Positions 7,178 through 14,772 of a DNA stretch of 64,000 bases are shown here, piece by piece. Below the pieces are notes generated by a model. That model saw nothing but the letters and a program-made list of their open reading frames with translations, searched no databases and was not told where the DNA came from. Position 1 is the first letter of the stretch. Each line of letters starts with the position of its first letter. A program made the position numbers and the translations under genes. Source of the DNA: Fructobacillus evanidus. Lineage in GTDB: Bacteria; Bacillota; Bacilli; Lactobacillales; Lactobacillaceae. The stretch lies in the NCBI RefSeq assembly GCF_963580165.1, contig NZ_CAUZLM010000001.1, forward strand, positions 62,001 to 126,000. The letters are read 5' to 3'.

Positions 7178-7524
7178 TGGGAAATCGCGTTTATATTCAA
7201 CAGAATCAGCTCGTGGTAGAGCCAGTGGGATTGAATAAGTTGACAACCCTTAAAACACATCTAATTTTTCCCATTACCCATGTCGCCGGTGCGTCATTAG
7301 ACAGTGGTATTTTAGCTGATCCTAAGGGATTACGTGCGGGCGGAACGCACACTACCAATTATTGGGGTGGAAGTTTTCATCAAAATAACGAAACTACTTT
7401 TTATAATGTTAAGGCTAACGAGATACCCGTAGTTATTCAATTGCAGAATGAAAAATATGATCGTTTAGTTTTAGGCGTAAAAAATCCTGAACAGCTAGTT
7501 CAATCGATTAATAATCAACTGTAA
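7177..7524 (+). CDS. PH-like domain protein
   Basis: This encodes 115 residues. Two ATGs overlap the tetR stop (7174 and 7177); the second has the better distance to the GGAGGT ribosome site, hence the start chosen. The middle reads PITHVAGASLDSG, then DPKGLRAGGTH, a YWGGSFH turn, an ETTFYNVKAN strand, and YDRLVLGVKNPEQLVQSI at the end. This order is that of small bacterial PH-like proteins with a predicted seven-strand barrel and closing helix. It is translationally coupled to the TetR gene, so it is probably regulated by it. The molecular role is not known. Confidence 0.65.
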   Translation: MGNRVYIQQNQLVVEPVGLNKLTTLKTHLIFPITHVAGASLDSGILADPKGLRAGGTHTTNYWGGSFHQNNETTFYNVKANEIPVVIQLQNEKYDRLVLGVKNPEQLVQSINNQL

Positions 7525-7554
7525 TGTTTTTAGCTAGCAGTAGGCATTTATACT

Positions 7555-7587
7555 AAGAATCAGGCATATCAAGTTGCTTGATTCTTT
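7555..7587 (+). terminator. Terminator after the TetR/PH-like pair
   Basis: AAGAATCA (7555-7562) pairs with TGATTCTT, with an internal bulged region between, and is followed by a T-rich stretch. Confidence 0.65.
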
Positions 7588-7734
7588 TCTTTATTAAAAA
7601 GTGGTGGTTCTTTTCTATCAAAATTTCTGAAGAGTCTTGGTTTTATGGCTATAATTTACCATTAAGATAATGTTCATGATGTGTTTATAGCGACTAAACG
7701 TAAATTGCCTTTCAACAACCCCCTTGACTATCTT

Positions 7735-7794
7735 TGGTATAATAGAAGCAATATGCACTGGCTGATTTTTCCAGTGAAGTGTTTGATAAGATAG
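7735..7794 (+). promoter_or_regulatory. Extended -10 promoter and 13-codon upstream ORF of nadR
   Basis: TGGTATAAT (7735-7743) is an extended -10 box. The ATG at 7753 opens a 13-codon frame (MHWLIFPVKCLIR) that stops at TAG 7792-7794, directly before the nadR frame. Transcription would start within a few bases of this ATG. Whether the peptide is made is unknown. Confidence 0.4.
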
Positions 7795-7809
7795 ATGTTA
7801 GGAAGACTG

Positions 7810-8925
7810 ATGGTCAAGAAAAACTTAGTCAAAGCAAACTTAACAGGTGACCGAATTGGGGTCTTTTTTGGAACCTTGGCACCAATGCACATTGGGCACC
7901 AGGCCGAAATTTATAAGGCTGCAGCCCTAAATGATGGCGTCGTTGTGATTACTTCCGGTTACACGGGTGACCGTGGTGATCAAATCGGCTTGCCAGTTGA
8001 AAAGCGGTTCCGTTACTTACGGGAAGCCTTCAATGATGAAGATAACATCAAGGTTGATTACATCAATGAAGATGATATTCCTCAGATGCCGAACGGTTGG
8101 CAGGAATGGACAGACCGGTTGACGGCAACGATTCGACGAAATATTGTGAACCCTGAGGCACAGATTACGCTTTATACTGGCGAAGCCGACTACAAGGAAA
8201 TGCTGGAAAAGATGTTGCCAAAAGATGGCCATTTCCGCGTTTCATTAATGGATCGGACCATTTTGAAGGTATCGGCCACAGCTGTTCGTAATGATCCCTT
8301 GGGAAACTGGGACTTTATTAACCGAGTTTTCCGGCGCCATTTTGCTAAAAAAATCTTGGTTGTTGGGGCACCGCAAACGGGTAAATCAACTTTGACCAGG
8401 CGCTTAGCGCGAACATCCAACTCGCCTTTTTCGGTGGAGTTTTCACGAACTTACCAGGAAAAGTCCAATGTCTTTGATAGTGAATTGCTCTTAAAGGATT
8501 ATTCACGAATTATTCAGGGCCAGTATGATGCCAATTCGGCCGAAATCAATTCGCCGGCTAACAATGGCTTGACCTTCTTTGATACGGATGCGATGGTCAC
8601 CATGGCGGAAGCAAGGGAGTGGTTGCCAAAAGATGACTTGGCTCAATTGTTACCATTATTTGATAATACAATTCAAGAAGAAGAATTAGACTTGATTTTG
8701 GTGATTCCACCAGCAGTAGCTGTTCTCAATGGTGCAGATCCAATTGAAAGTGCCGAATTTGATCGCCACCTTTGGCAGGTGATTGCCGACTATGGTTATG
8801 ATGATTTGGCAGTGGCCTTGGATCGGCCGGGTGGACCCGATGACCCAGCGGGTTACTATGCCCGGTATATGCAGGCTTTGGAAATTATTGAAGATAAAGT
8901 TGGCATTAATTTAACCAAGGTTTAA
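7810..8925 (+). CDS. nadR: NadR-type NMN adenylyltransferase / nicotinamide riboside kinase
   Basis: This encodes 371 residues. I took the ATG at 7810 (AGGAAG upstream) rather than the ATG at 7795. Residues 15-165 form a nucleotidyltransferase with FGTLAPMHIGHQ (HxGH motif, about 27-31) and the second signature LKVSATAVRNDP. Residues about 180-350 form a P-loop kinase beginning VVGAPQTGKSTLTRRLA. Together they phosphorylate nicotinamide riboside and adenylate NMN to NAD+ in a salvage route. No N-terminal DNA-binding domain is present, so unlike the enterobacterial protein it is not a repressor. The gene is alone between its promoter and a terminator, just upstream of priA. Confidence 0.88.
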   Translation: MVKKNLVKANLTGDRIGVFFGTLAPMHIGHQAEIYKAAALNDGVVVITSGYTGDRGDQIGLPVEKRFRYLREAFNDEDNIKVDYINEDDIPQMPNGWQEWTDRLTATIRRNIVNPEAQITLYTGEADYKEMLEKMLPKDGHFRVSLMDRTILKVSATAVRNDPLGNWDFINRVFRRHFAKKILVVGAPQTGKSTLTRRLARTSNSPFSVEFSRTYQEKSNVFDSELLLKDYSRIIQGQYDANSAEINSPANNGLTFFDTDAMVTMAEAREWLPKDDLAQLLPLFDNTIQEEELDLILVIPPAVAVLNGADPIESAEFDRHLWQVIADYGYDDLAVALDRPGGPDDPAGYYARYMQALEIIEDKVGINLTKV

Positions 8926-8927
8926 GA

Positions 8928-8957
8928 TAAGGGCCCTGAACGTTTCGGGTCTTTTTT
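8928..8957 (+). terminator. Terminator of nadR
   Basis: AAGGGCCCTGAA pairs imperfectly with TTCGGGTCTT across a 3-base loop, then a T run. Confidence 0.75.
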
Positions 8958-9019
8958 ATTCCAACTTTATCTATTGCTAGTAAGCTATTGAAAACATGAC
9001 AGAAGAGGAGGTGACCAGT

Positions 9020-11443
9020 GTGGCACTCACGTATGCACAGGTGGTGGTGGATGTTCCCACTCAACAAACGAATCGGCCGTATACTTATTTGATTCCAGAT
9101 GAGATTCAAGATGAAGTGCAACCCGGTGTCCGTGTTTTGGTCGCCTTTGGTCACCGCTCGGTTTTGGGCTATGTGTTAAAAACCGGTGTCGATTTGCCGG
9201 CTGATTTAGCCGTTGATCAGGTCAAGGATATTTTGACGGTTTTAGATGACCACCCGGTTCTCAGCCAGGAAATGCTGGACTTGTCCGAAGAATTGGCGCA
9301 AACTAATTTTTCATTCCAGGTTTCTTTTTTGGCTTTGATGTTGCCAACTGCTTTAAAGGCATCTTACAAGAAGCGCTTGCGAGCACAAGCCGACTTGCTG
9401 CCTGCTGACCGCGTGGCCTACTTAGACGGACAGGAGGAGCGTTTAGTTAAAACTAAGGACTTTTCGGCGAAGGAATGGCGGCAGGTCCGCCAGTTAGCTG
9501 CGGCAGGTCAACTGTCAATCGAAACGGTGATTGAAAATAAGGGCCGGATTAAAACGGAACTGGCCTATCAGGTAACCAGTGACCAGGACCTATTGGGCCA
9601 AGCGGAAGAAACTTTGCGTAAATCAGCTAAAAGTCAGGCGGCTTTGTTGTCCTTTTGCCAGGAACACCCTGGTGAAACCTTTACGAAGCGTGATTGGTTG
9701 GCCCAAGTTGATGTTGCCGCGGCAACGTTAACGACTGGTGTTAAAAACGGTTGGCTAGTTAAGCGCCAGGTTGAGCAAAAACGGCGTCCCGGAGCAATGG
9801 CTTCTGGCAAGGTCGAGGCAGTTAAGGTTCTAAACGAAGACCAACAAAGGGCTTATGATGCCGTGACTGCAGCCATAACGGCCAAGGAAAAGACGACCTT
9901 TTTGTTGGAGGGGATTACCGGGTCTGGGAAGACTGAGGTTTACCTCCAGGCGGCGCAAAAAGCGATTGCTCAAGGGGAACAAGTCCTCTTTTTAGTTCCT
10001 GAAATTGCGCTAACGCCACAGATGCAAAAACGAGTGGCTGACCGCTTTGGGGATGCAACTGCAGTCCTGCATTCCGGTTTGTCTGCTGGGGAACGCTATG
10101 ATGAATGGCGTCGAATTCAATCCGGCCAGGTCAAGGTGGTAGTTGGTGCCCGGTCAGCGGTCTTTGCCCCGCTAGCTAAGCTAGGCTTGATTATCGTTGA
10201 TGAGGAACATGAAACTTCATACAGCCAAAGTGAAAATCCGCATTATTCTGCCCGTGATGTGGCCTTGTGGCGTGGGGCTTATCATCAGGCACCCGTTGTT
10301 TTGGGTTCGGCAACTCCTTCACTGGAAAGTCGGGCACGGGCACAAAAGGGCGTTTATCAATTGCTAACGCTAACGAAACGGGCTGCGGCTGCGGCCACAT
10401 TACCACCGGTTGAGATTGTTGATATGCGGCAGACGGTCGTCTTAAAGGGGGACACTAATTTTTCAACCGAGCTCTTGGAAAAGCTGAAGGACCATTTGGC
10501 CCGTGGAGAACAAGCGGTTTTGCTACTGAACCGAAGGGGTTTTTCTTCCTTTGTGATGTGCCGGGACTGTGGTTATGTTCCAAAAGATCCCAATTGTAAC
10601 CTGGCCATGACCTTGCACATGGACACGAAAACCCTGAAGTGCCATTACTGTGATTTCCAGGCGCCAATCCCGCATATTTGTCCGAGTTGCGGATCTAAGC
10701 GGATTCGTTACTATGGGACTGGGACTGAAAAGGTCCAAGAAGAGTTGAGCCGTGTTCTACCGGAATATCCGGTAATCCGCTTGGACCAGGATACGACCAA
10801 GAAAAAGGGGGCCATGGCGCAAGCCTTGGCTGATTTTGGCGCTAAAAAAGCACAAATCTTGTTGGGGACGCAAATGGTCGCCAAGGGCTTGGATTTTGAG
10901 GACGTTACGCTGGTTGGCGTTTTAAATGCTGATACGGGCCTGGGCTTACCTGATTTCCGTGCTAGTGAAAAAACCTTTGAACTCCTCACCCAGGTTGCAG
11001 GTCGCGCTGGTCGAGGTGACCGGGCGGGGGAAGTGGTGATTCAAACGTTTAACCCCAAGCATTACGCCCTAACGTTCGCCCAGCACCATGATTACGAGGG
11101 CTTTTACCGGCAAGAAATGGCCATCCGCCATGCCGGTGAATTTCCACCCTACTACTATACAATCCAGATTCAGAGTTCGCACCCCAATGAAAATTTGGTG
11201 GCCGTCCAGAGTGCCAAAATTGGCCTTTGGCTGAGAAAAAAGCTACCAAAGGATGTTTTGATGCTTGGACCATCACCTCAAGCGATCGCCAAGCTAAAGG
11301 GGCGGTACTATTTCCAGATTTTGCTCAAACTGAAGAAGCCCCATGAAGCCGATGCGTTACTGCGTGATTTGGTTGACCGGTCGCAAAAGGCTGAGGCCGG
11401 CTTCCAGCTTTCGGTAAAGCGTGACCCAGTGACCTTTATGTAA
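9020..11443 (+). CDS. priA: Primosomal protein N', replication restart helicase PriA
   Basis: This encodes 807 residues from a GTG start at 9020, preceded by AGGAGGTGA at ideal distance; the earlier ATG at 8996 has no ribosome site. The order is: N-terminal 3'-DNA-binding domain, winged helix, superfamily 2 helicase with Walker A GITGSGKTEVYL (about 298-309) and VDEEHETSY, a zinc-binding insert, and motifs V-VI (LGTQMVAKGLDFEDV, QVAGRAGRGDR). PriA reloads the replisome at stalled forks. In the zinc insert the third cysteine of the first cluster is replaced: CRDCGYVPKDPNC has Asp where many PriA proteins have Cys. It lies upstream of fmt, as in other Firmicutes, but coaBC and def are missing from the usual order. 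Confidence 0.96.
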   Translation: MALTYAQVVVDVPTQQTNRPYTYLIPDEIQDEVQPGVRVLVAFGHRSVLGYVLKTGVDLPADLAVDQVKDILTVLDDHPVLSQEMLDLSEELAQTNFSFQVSFLALMLPTALKASYKKRLRAQADLLPADRVAYLDGQEERLVKTKDFSAKEWRQVRQLAAAGQLSIETVIENKGRIKTELAYQVTSDQDLLGQAEETLRKSAKSQAALLSFCQEHPGETFTKRDWLAQVDVAAATLTTGVKNGWLVKRQVEQKRRPGAMASGKVEAVKVLNEDQQRAYDAVTAAITAKEKTTFLLEGITGSGKTEVYLQAAQKAIAQGEQVLFLVPEIALTPQMQKRVADRFGDATAVLHSGLSAGERYDEWRRIQSGQVKVVVGARSAVFAPLAKLGLIIVDEEHETSYSQSENPHYSARDVALWRGAYHQAPVVLGSATPSLESRARAQKGVYQLLTLTKRAAAAATLPPVEIVDMRQTVVLKGDTNFSTELLEKLKDHLARGEQAVLLLNRRGFSSFVMCRDCGYVPKDPNCNLAMTLHMDTKTLKCHYCDFQAPIPHICPSCGSKRIRYYGTGTEKVQEELSRVLPEYPVIRLDQDTTKKKGAMAQALADFGAKKAQILLGTQMVAKGLDFEDVTLVGVLNADTGLGLPDFRASEKTFELLTQVAGRAGRGDRAGEVVIQTFNPKHYALTFAQHHDYEGFYRQEMAIRHAGEFPPYYYTIQIQSSHPNENLVAVQSAKIGLWLRKKLPKDVLMLGPSPQAIAKLKGRYYFQILLKLKKPHEADALLRDLVDRSQKAEAGFQLSVKRDPVTFM

Positions 11444-11536
11444 GGATGCGAGTGAGCTTGATATAGCCGTTTTGGTGTCGCCTGAATGATGCTTAATCGG
11501 CACTTTTCTGGCGTCAATGAGTCTTTTGATTGAATT

Positions 11537-11545
11537 TGTTATAAT
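11537..11545 (+). promoter_or_regulatory. Extended -10 promoter of fmt
   Basis: TGTTATAAT (TATAAT at 11540-11545) lies about 48 bases before the fmt ATG, in the 149-base gap after priA. Confidence 0.55.
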
Positions 11546-11592
11546 GAATGAAAGTGCCGACTTTCTAATCGGCAGAATTAGTGAGGAAGTTA

Positions 11593-12564
11593 ATGACCAA
11601 TCGCGTTGTCTTTATGGGCACACCCCAATTTGCTGTTCCAATTTTAGAGGCCTTAGTGGCTGATCCCCAATATGATGTTTTGGCTGTTGTGACGCAGCCG
11701 GACCGACCACAAGGCCGCAAGCAAAAGTTGACACCAAGTCCGGTGAAAACGGCTGCCTTGGCTCATGATTTACCAGTCTTGCAACCAGAAAAAATCAGCG
11801 GTTCAGCCGAAATGGCTGAATTGATTGACCTGGCTCCTGATTTTATTGTGACGGCTGCTTTTGGGCAATTCTTGCCGGAGAAGTTGTTGCAGGCAGCCAA
11901 GGTAGCGGCAATCAATGCCCATGCTTCCTTGCTACCAAAGTACCGTGGTGGTGCGCCAGTCCATTATGCAATTATGAACGGCGACCAAGAAACAGGTGTT
12001 TCATTGATGTACATGGTCAAGAAAATGGATGCTGGTGATGTAATTGATGTGGTCAAGGTACCGATTGAGGCAACTGATAACGTTGGGACCATGTTTGATA
12101 AGTTGAGTGCTGTTGCTGCACCATTGGTTCTCGCTAATTTGCCAAAGTTGGCAGCCGGGACGGCTCAGTCAGAACCTCAAGATCCTGACCAGGTTAGTTT
12201 TTCACCAAATATCAGTCGTGACCAGCAGAACCTAGATTTCGCCAACGAGACTGCCGAACAGTTAAATTGGCATATTCGTGGTTTATATCCAACCCATCCG
12301 GCTCATGCCGTGGTTGGTGGCGAACGCTTTAAGCTCGTGGAAACGACACCATTGGCCGAAAAAACAGAGGCGAAGCCGGGCGTGATTACAAAAAAAGATA
12401 AGAAGCACCTGGTGATTGCGGCTGCTGATGGAACGCAATTAGCAATCCAAAGTTTGCAGCCAGCCGGCAAGAGTGTCATGGCCGTTGCCGCCTATTTGAA
12501 TGGCGCCGGTCAAAAGTATACAGTGGGCGACCAGTGGGTCACCGTCGAGGAAATTAATGCCTAA
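11593..12564 (+). CDS. fmt: Methionyl-tRNA formyltransferase
   Basis: This encodes 323 residues. I took the ATG at 11593, with GAGGAAG just upstream, over the in-frame GTG at 11581. It formylates initiator Met-tRNA from 10-formyltetrahydrofolate. The N-terminal formyltransferase domain begins RVVFMGTPQFAVPILEAL and contains the catalytic stretch NAHASLLPKYRGGAPVHYA and the GVSLMYMVKKMDAGDV segment; the C-terminal tRNA-binding barrel follows from about residue 205. It overlaps rsmB by eight bases, so the two are translationally coupled. Confidence 0.96.
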   Translation: MTNRVVFMGTPQFAVPILEALVADPQYDVLAVVTQPDRPQGRKQKLTPSPVKTAALAHDLPVLQPEKISGSAEMAELIDLAPDFIVTAAFGQFLPEKLLQAAKVAAINAHASLLPKYRGGAPVHYAIMNGDQETGVSLMYMVKKMDAGDVIDVVKVPIEATDNVGTMFDKLSAVAAPLVLANLPKLAAGTAQSEPQDPDQVSFSPNISRDQQNLDFANETAEQLNWHIRGLYPTHPAHAVVGGERFKLVETTPLAEKTEAKPGVITKKDKKHLVIAAADGTQLAIQSLQPAGKSVMAVAAYLNGAGQKYTVGDQWVTVEEINA

Positions 12565-13903
12565 TCAAGTAAAAAACAGTCAAAATCCCCGTCTGCTAGC
12601 GGTTGTTACCCTAGCTAAAATCAAAAACGGTGCATACTCAAACCTGCAGTTAAACCAGGTGATTAAGAGCCATCAACTCAAAGCAGTTGATAAGGGGCTC
12701 TTGACCACACTCGTTTACGGGACAATCCAGTACCGCCTATTGTTGGAATACTGGTTGGCGCCTTTTGTGAAGGGAAAGAAATTAGAACCCTGGGTCAAGG
12801 AATTACTCTTGACGGCATTGTTCCAGTGGCATAAACTAGACAAAATTCCTAAGCATGCCATTTTCAACGAAACCATTGAAGTGGCTAAAACCCTTGGAAA
12901 TGCTGGGACAGCTAAGTTTGTAACGGCCATTCTTCATAATATGGACCGCACGGGTCTTCGCGATGAAAGTAAAATCGCAGATCCAATCGAACGTTTATCG
13001 ATTTCGTATTCGCTACCCGTTTGGTTGGTGAAAGCGTTATTGGGCCAAGTTGGAGAAGACAAGACCAAAAGTATTTTAGCCTCGTTGAATGAAGCACCGG
13101 CCCAAGCTGTTCGAGTCAATACGGCTAAGACAACGGTTGCTGATGCGAAGGCCAGTTTGATGGCCGAAGGACTGTCCGTTCGCGACTCCGCCGTGGCTGC
13201 CGATGCCTTGGTGGTTACTGGTGGACATGTGGCTTCTTCTAAGGCCTTTATTGACGGGCTGATTACGGTTCAAGATGAATCCGCCATGTTGCCGGTTGAA
13301 GCACTGGCCATTGATGAATCCGTTCATTCGGTCTTGGATGCCGCGGCTGCTCCTGGCGGGAAGACGACACAGATTGCCCAATATCTGTCGGGGGATGCTA
13401 AGGTTTTGGCCTTAGACATTCACGACCACAAGGTCAAGTTGATTAAGGCCAATGCGAAACGTCTTGGTTTAGCTGACCGGGTTGAAGCAAAAGCTTTGGA
13501 TGCTCGGCAGGTGCCAGAAAATCTTGACCAAGACTTTGACCGAATTTTGGTCGATGCCCCTTGTTCTGGCTTAGGGCTCTTGCGCCGTAAACCAGAAATT
13601 CGCTATGAAAAGTCGCTTGAGGATGTTTTGCACCTCGCTGACTTACAGCTTTCGATTTTAAATGCGACCGCGAAGCGTTTAGCACCTGGTGGCCGTTTGG
13701 TTTATAGTACTTGTACGATTTTAAATCAGGAAAACGATGGCGTGATTGAACGCTTTTTAGCTGAAAATCCTGATTTTACCTTGTTGAAGACACCAACCGA
13801 TAAGAAGTTGAAGGATGATCGGGTAGAGGATGTATTGAAAATCTATCCCGATGACTACGAGACGGACGGCTTTTTCGTAGCCACCCTTCAAAGGAAGGAT
13901 TAG
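12557..13903 (+). CDS. rsmB: 16S rRNA m5C967 methyltransferase RsmB
   Basis: This encodes 448 residues from the ATG at 12557 (CGAGGAAATTA upstream), inside the last codons of fmt. Residues 1-135 form an NusB-like RNA-binding domain; the rest is the methyltransferase. The SAM loop is VLDAAAAPGGKTTQIA, and the two cysteines of the family are present: PCSGLGLLRRKPEIR (about Cys 335) and STCTILNQEND (about Cys 386). It methylates C967 (E. coli numbering) of 16S rRNA. stp follows five bases after the stop. Confidence 0.95.
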   Translation: MPNQVKNSQNPRLLAVVTLAKIKNGAYSNLQLNQVIKSHQLKAVDKGLLTTLVYGTIQYRLLLEYWLAPFVKGKKLEPWVKELLLTALFQWHKLDKIPKHAIFNETIEVAKTLGNAGTAKFVTAILHNMDRTGLRDESKIADPIERLSISYSLPVWLVKALLGQVGEDKTKSILASLNEAPAQAVRVNTAKTTVADAKASLMAEGLSVRDSAVAADALVVTGGHVASSKAFIDGLITVQDESAMLPVEALAIDESVHSVLDAAAAPGGKTTQIAQYLSGDAKVLALDIHDHKVKLIKANAKRLGLADRVEAKALDARQVPENLDQDFDRILVDAPCSGLGLLRRKPEIRYEKSLEDVLHLADLQLSILNATAKRLAPGGRLVYSTCTILNQENDGVIERFLAENPDFTLLKTPTDKKLKDDRVEDVLKIYPDDYETDGFFVATLQRKD

Positions 13904-13908
13904 ATACG

Positions 13909-14772
13909 ATGGCAATTGCTTATATCAGCGAAAAAGGTCCGACACGGGCCGATAATCAAGACGCAGTGGGCGCCTTTTATAATCAATCGGGCGAAGCTTT
14001 AGTGATTGTCGCTGATGGCGTTGCCTCTAATCCAGGCTCTAAGCAGGCCAGTCAAATTGTGGTGGAGACCCTTGGCTCTGCTTGGCAAAAAAAGAATATG
14101 ACGGATCCGGAAAGCGTTAAGGACTGGCTGGTTCACCAGGCAACTTTAGCTAACCGAGCGATCTTGTTAGCCGGGCAAAAGAATCCACACATTAATAATA
14201 TGGCCACGACGGTGGTTTTGGCTGCCTGCTTGCCAGGACAAATTTTAGTTGCAAACGCTGGTGATTCCAGGGCATATTTGTTGCGGGGGAAAAGCGCCGA
14301 ATTGTTGACCTTTGATCACACCCTCCGCAATGAAATTAAGCGTGAAAGTGGCCAAATTTATGATGAAAGTCTACCCGAAGCCAATTCATTGACCCGCTAT
14401 TTGGGAGTGAATCAAAAAGTTGACCTTGAATGGACGACCTTTGTCCCCAAAAAAGATGACTGGCTCTATTTGACATCAGATGGGCTGGCCAAGGTTCTTT
14501 CAATTGACGACCAGGTTAAGCTGATTCAACCGGGACGACACCGTCCAGGCAATGAGCCACCTTTGGGTTCTGTCTTAGACCTAACCGAACGAATCCGGGC
14601 CCTGATGAAGGCAGCCAATGCCCGCCAAGCACCGGATAATATTACAGCTTTGCTGGTAACGAATTTAACCAATCCAAACCAGCAAATGGCGGCAAAGGCC
14701 TATGCCAATGTCCGCCAGGAAAAAGAAGATACTGACCAAGCAATGCCACAACGAACTGGGAGGCAAGACTAA
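13909..14772 (+). CDS. stp: PP2C family serine/threonine phosphatase
   Basis: This encodes 287 residues, with AAGGAAGG before the ATG. The PP2C metal-binding aspartates are visible: TRADNQDA, VADGVASNPGSKQAS, NAGDSRAYL, TSDGLAK and APDNITALL. It dephosphorylates targets of the kinase encoded next; the two genes overlap by one base (TAATG). The last 35 residues (from about 250, NPNQQMAAKAYANVRQEKE onward) go beyond the usual PP2C end and are polar. This is the PrpC/Stp member of the conserved fmt-rsmB-stp-pknB-rsgA-rpe block. Confidence 0.94.
   Translation: MAIAYISEKGPTRADNQDAVGAFYNQSGEALVIVADGVASNPGSKQASQIVVETLGSAWQKKNMTDPESVKDWLVHQATLANRAILLAGQKNPHINNMATTVVLAACLPGQILVANAGDSRAYLLRGKSAELLTFDHTLRNEIKRESGQIYDESLPEANSLTRYLGVNQKVDLEWTTFVPKKDDWLYLTSDGLAKVLSIDDQVKLIQPGRHRPGNEPPLGSVLDLTERIRALMKAANARQAPDNITALLVTNLTNPNQQMAAKAYANVRQEKEDTDQAMPQRTGRQD

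Noticed and set aside
7716..7743. TTGACT ... TATAAT as a -35/-10 pair before nadR
   Set aside because: Only eight bases lie between the boxes; the extended -10 alone is the better reading.
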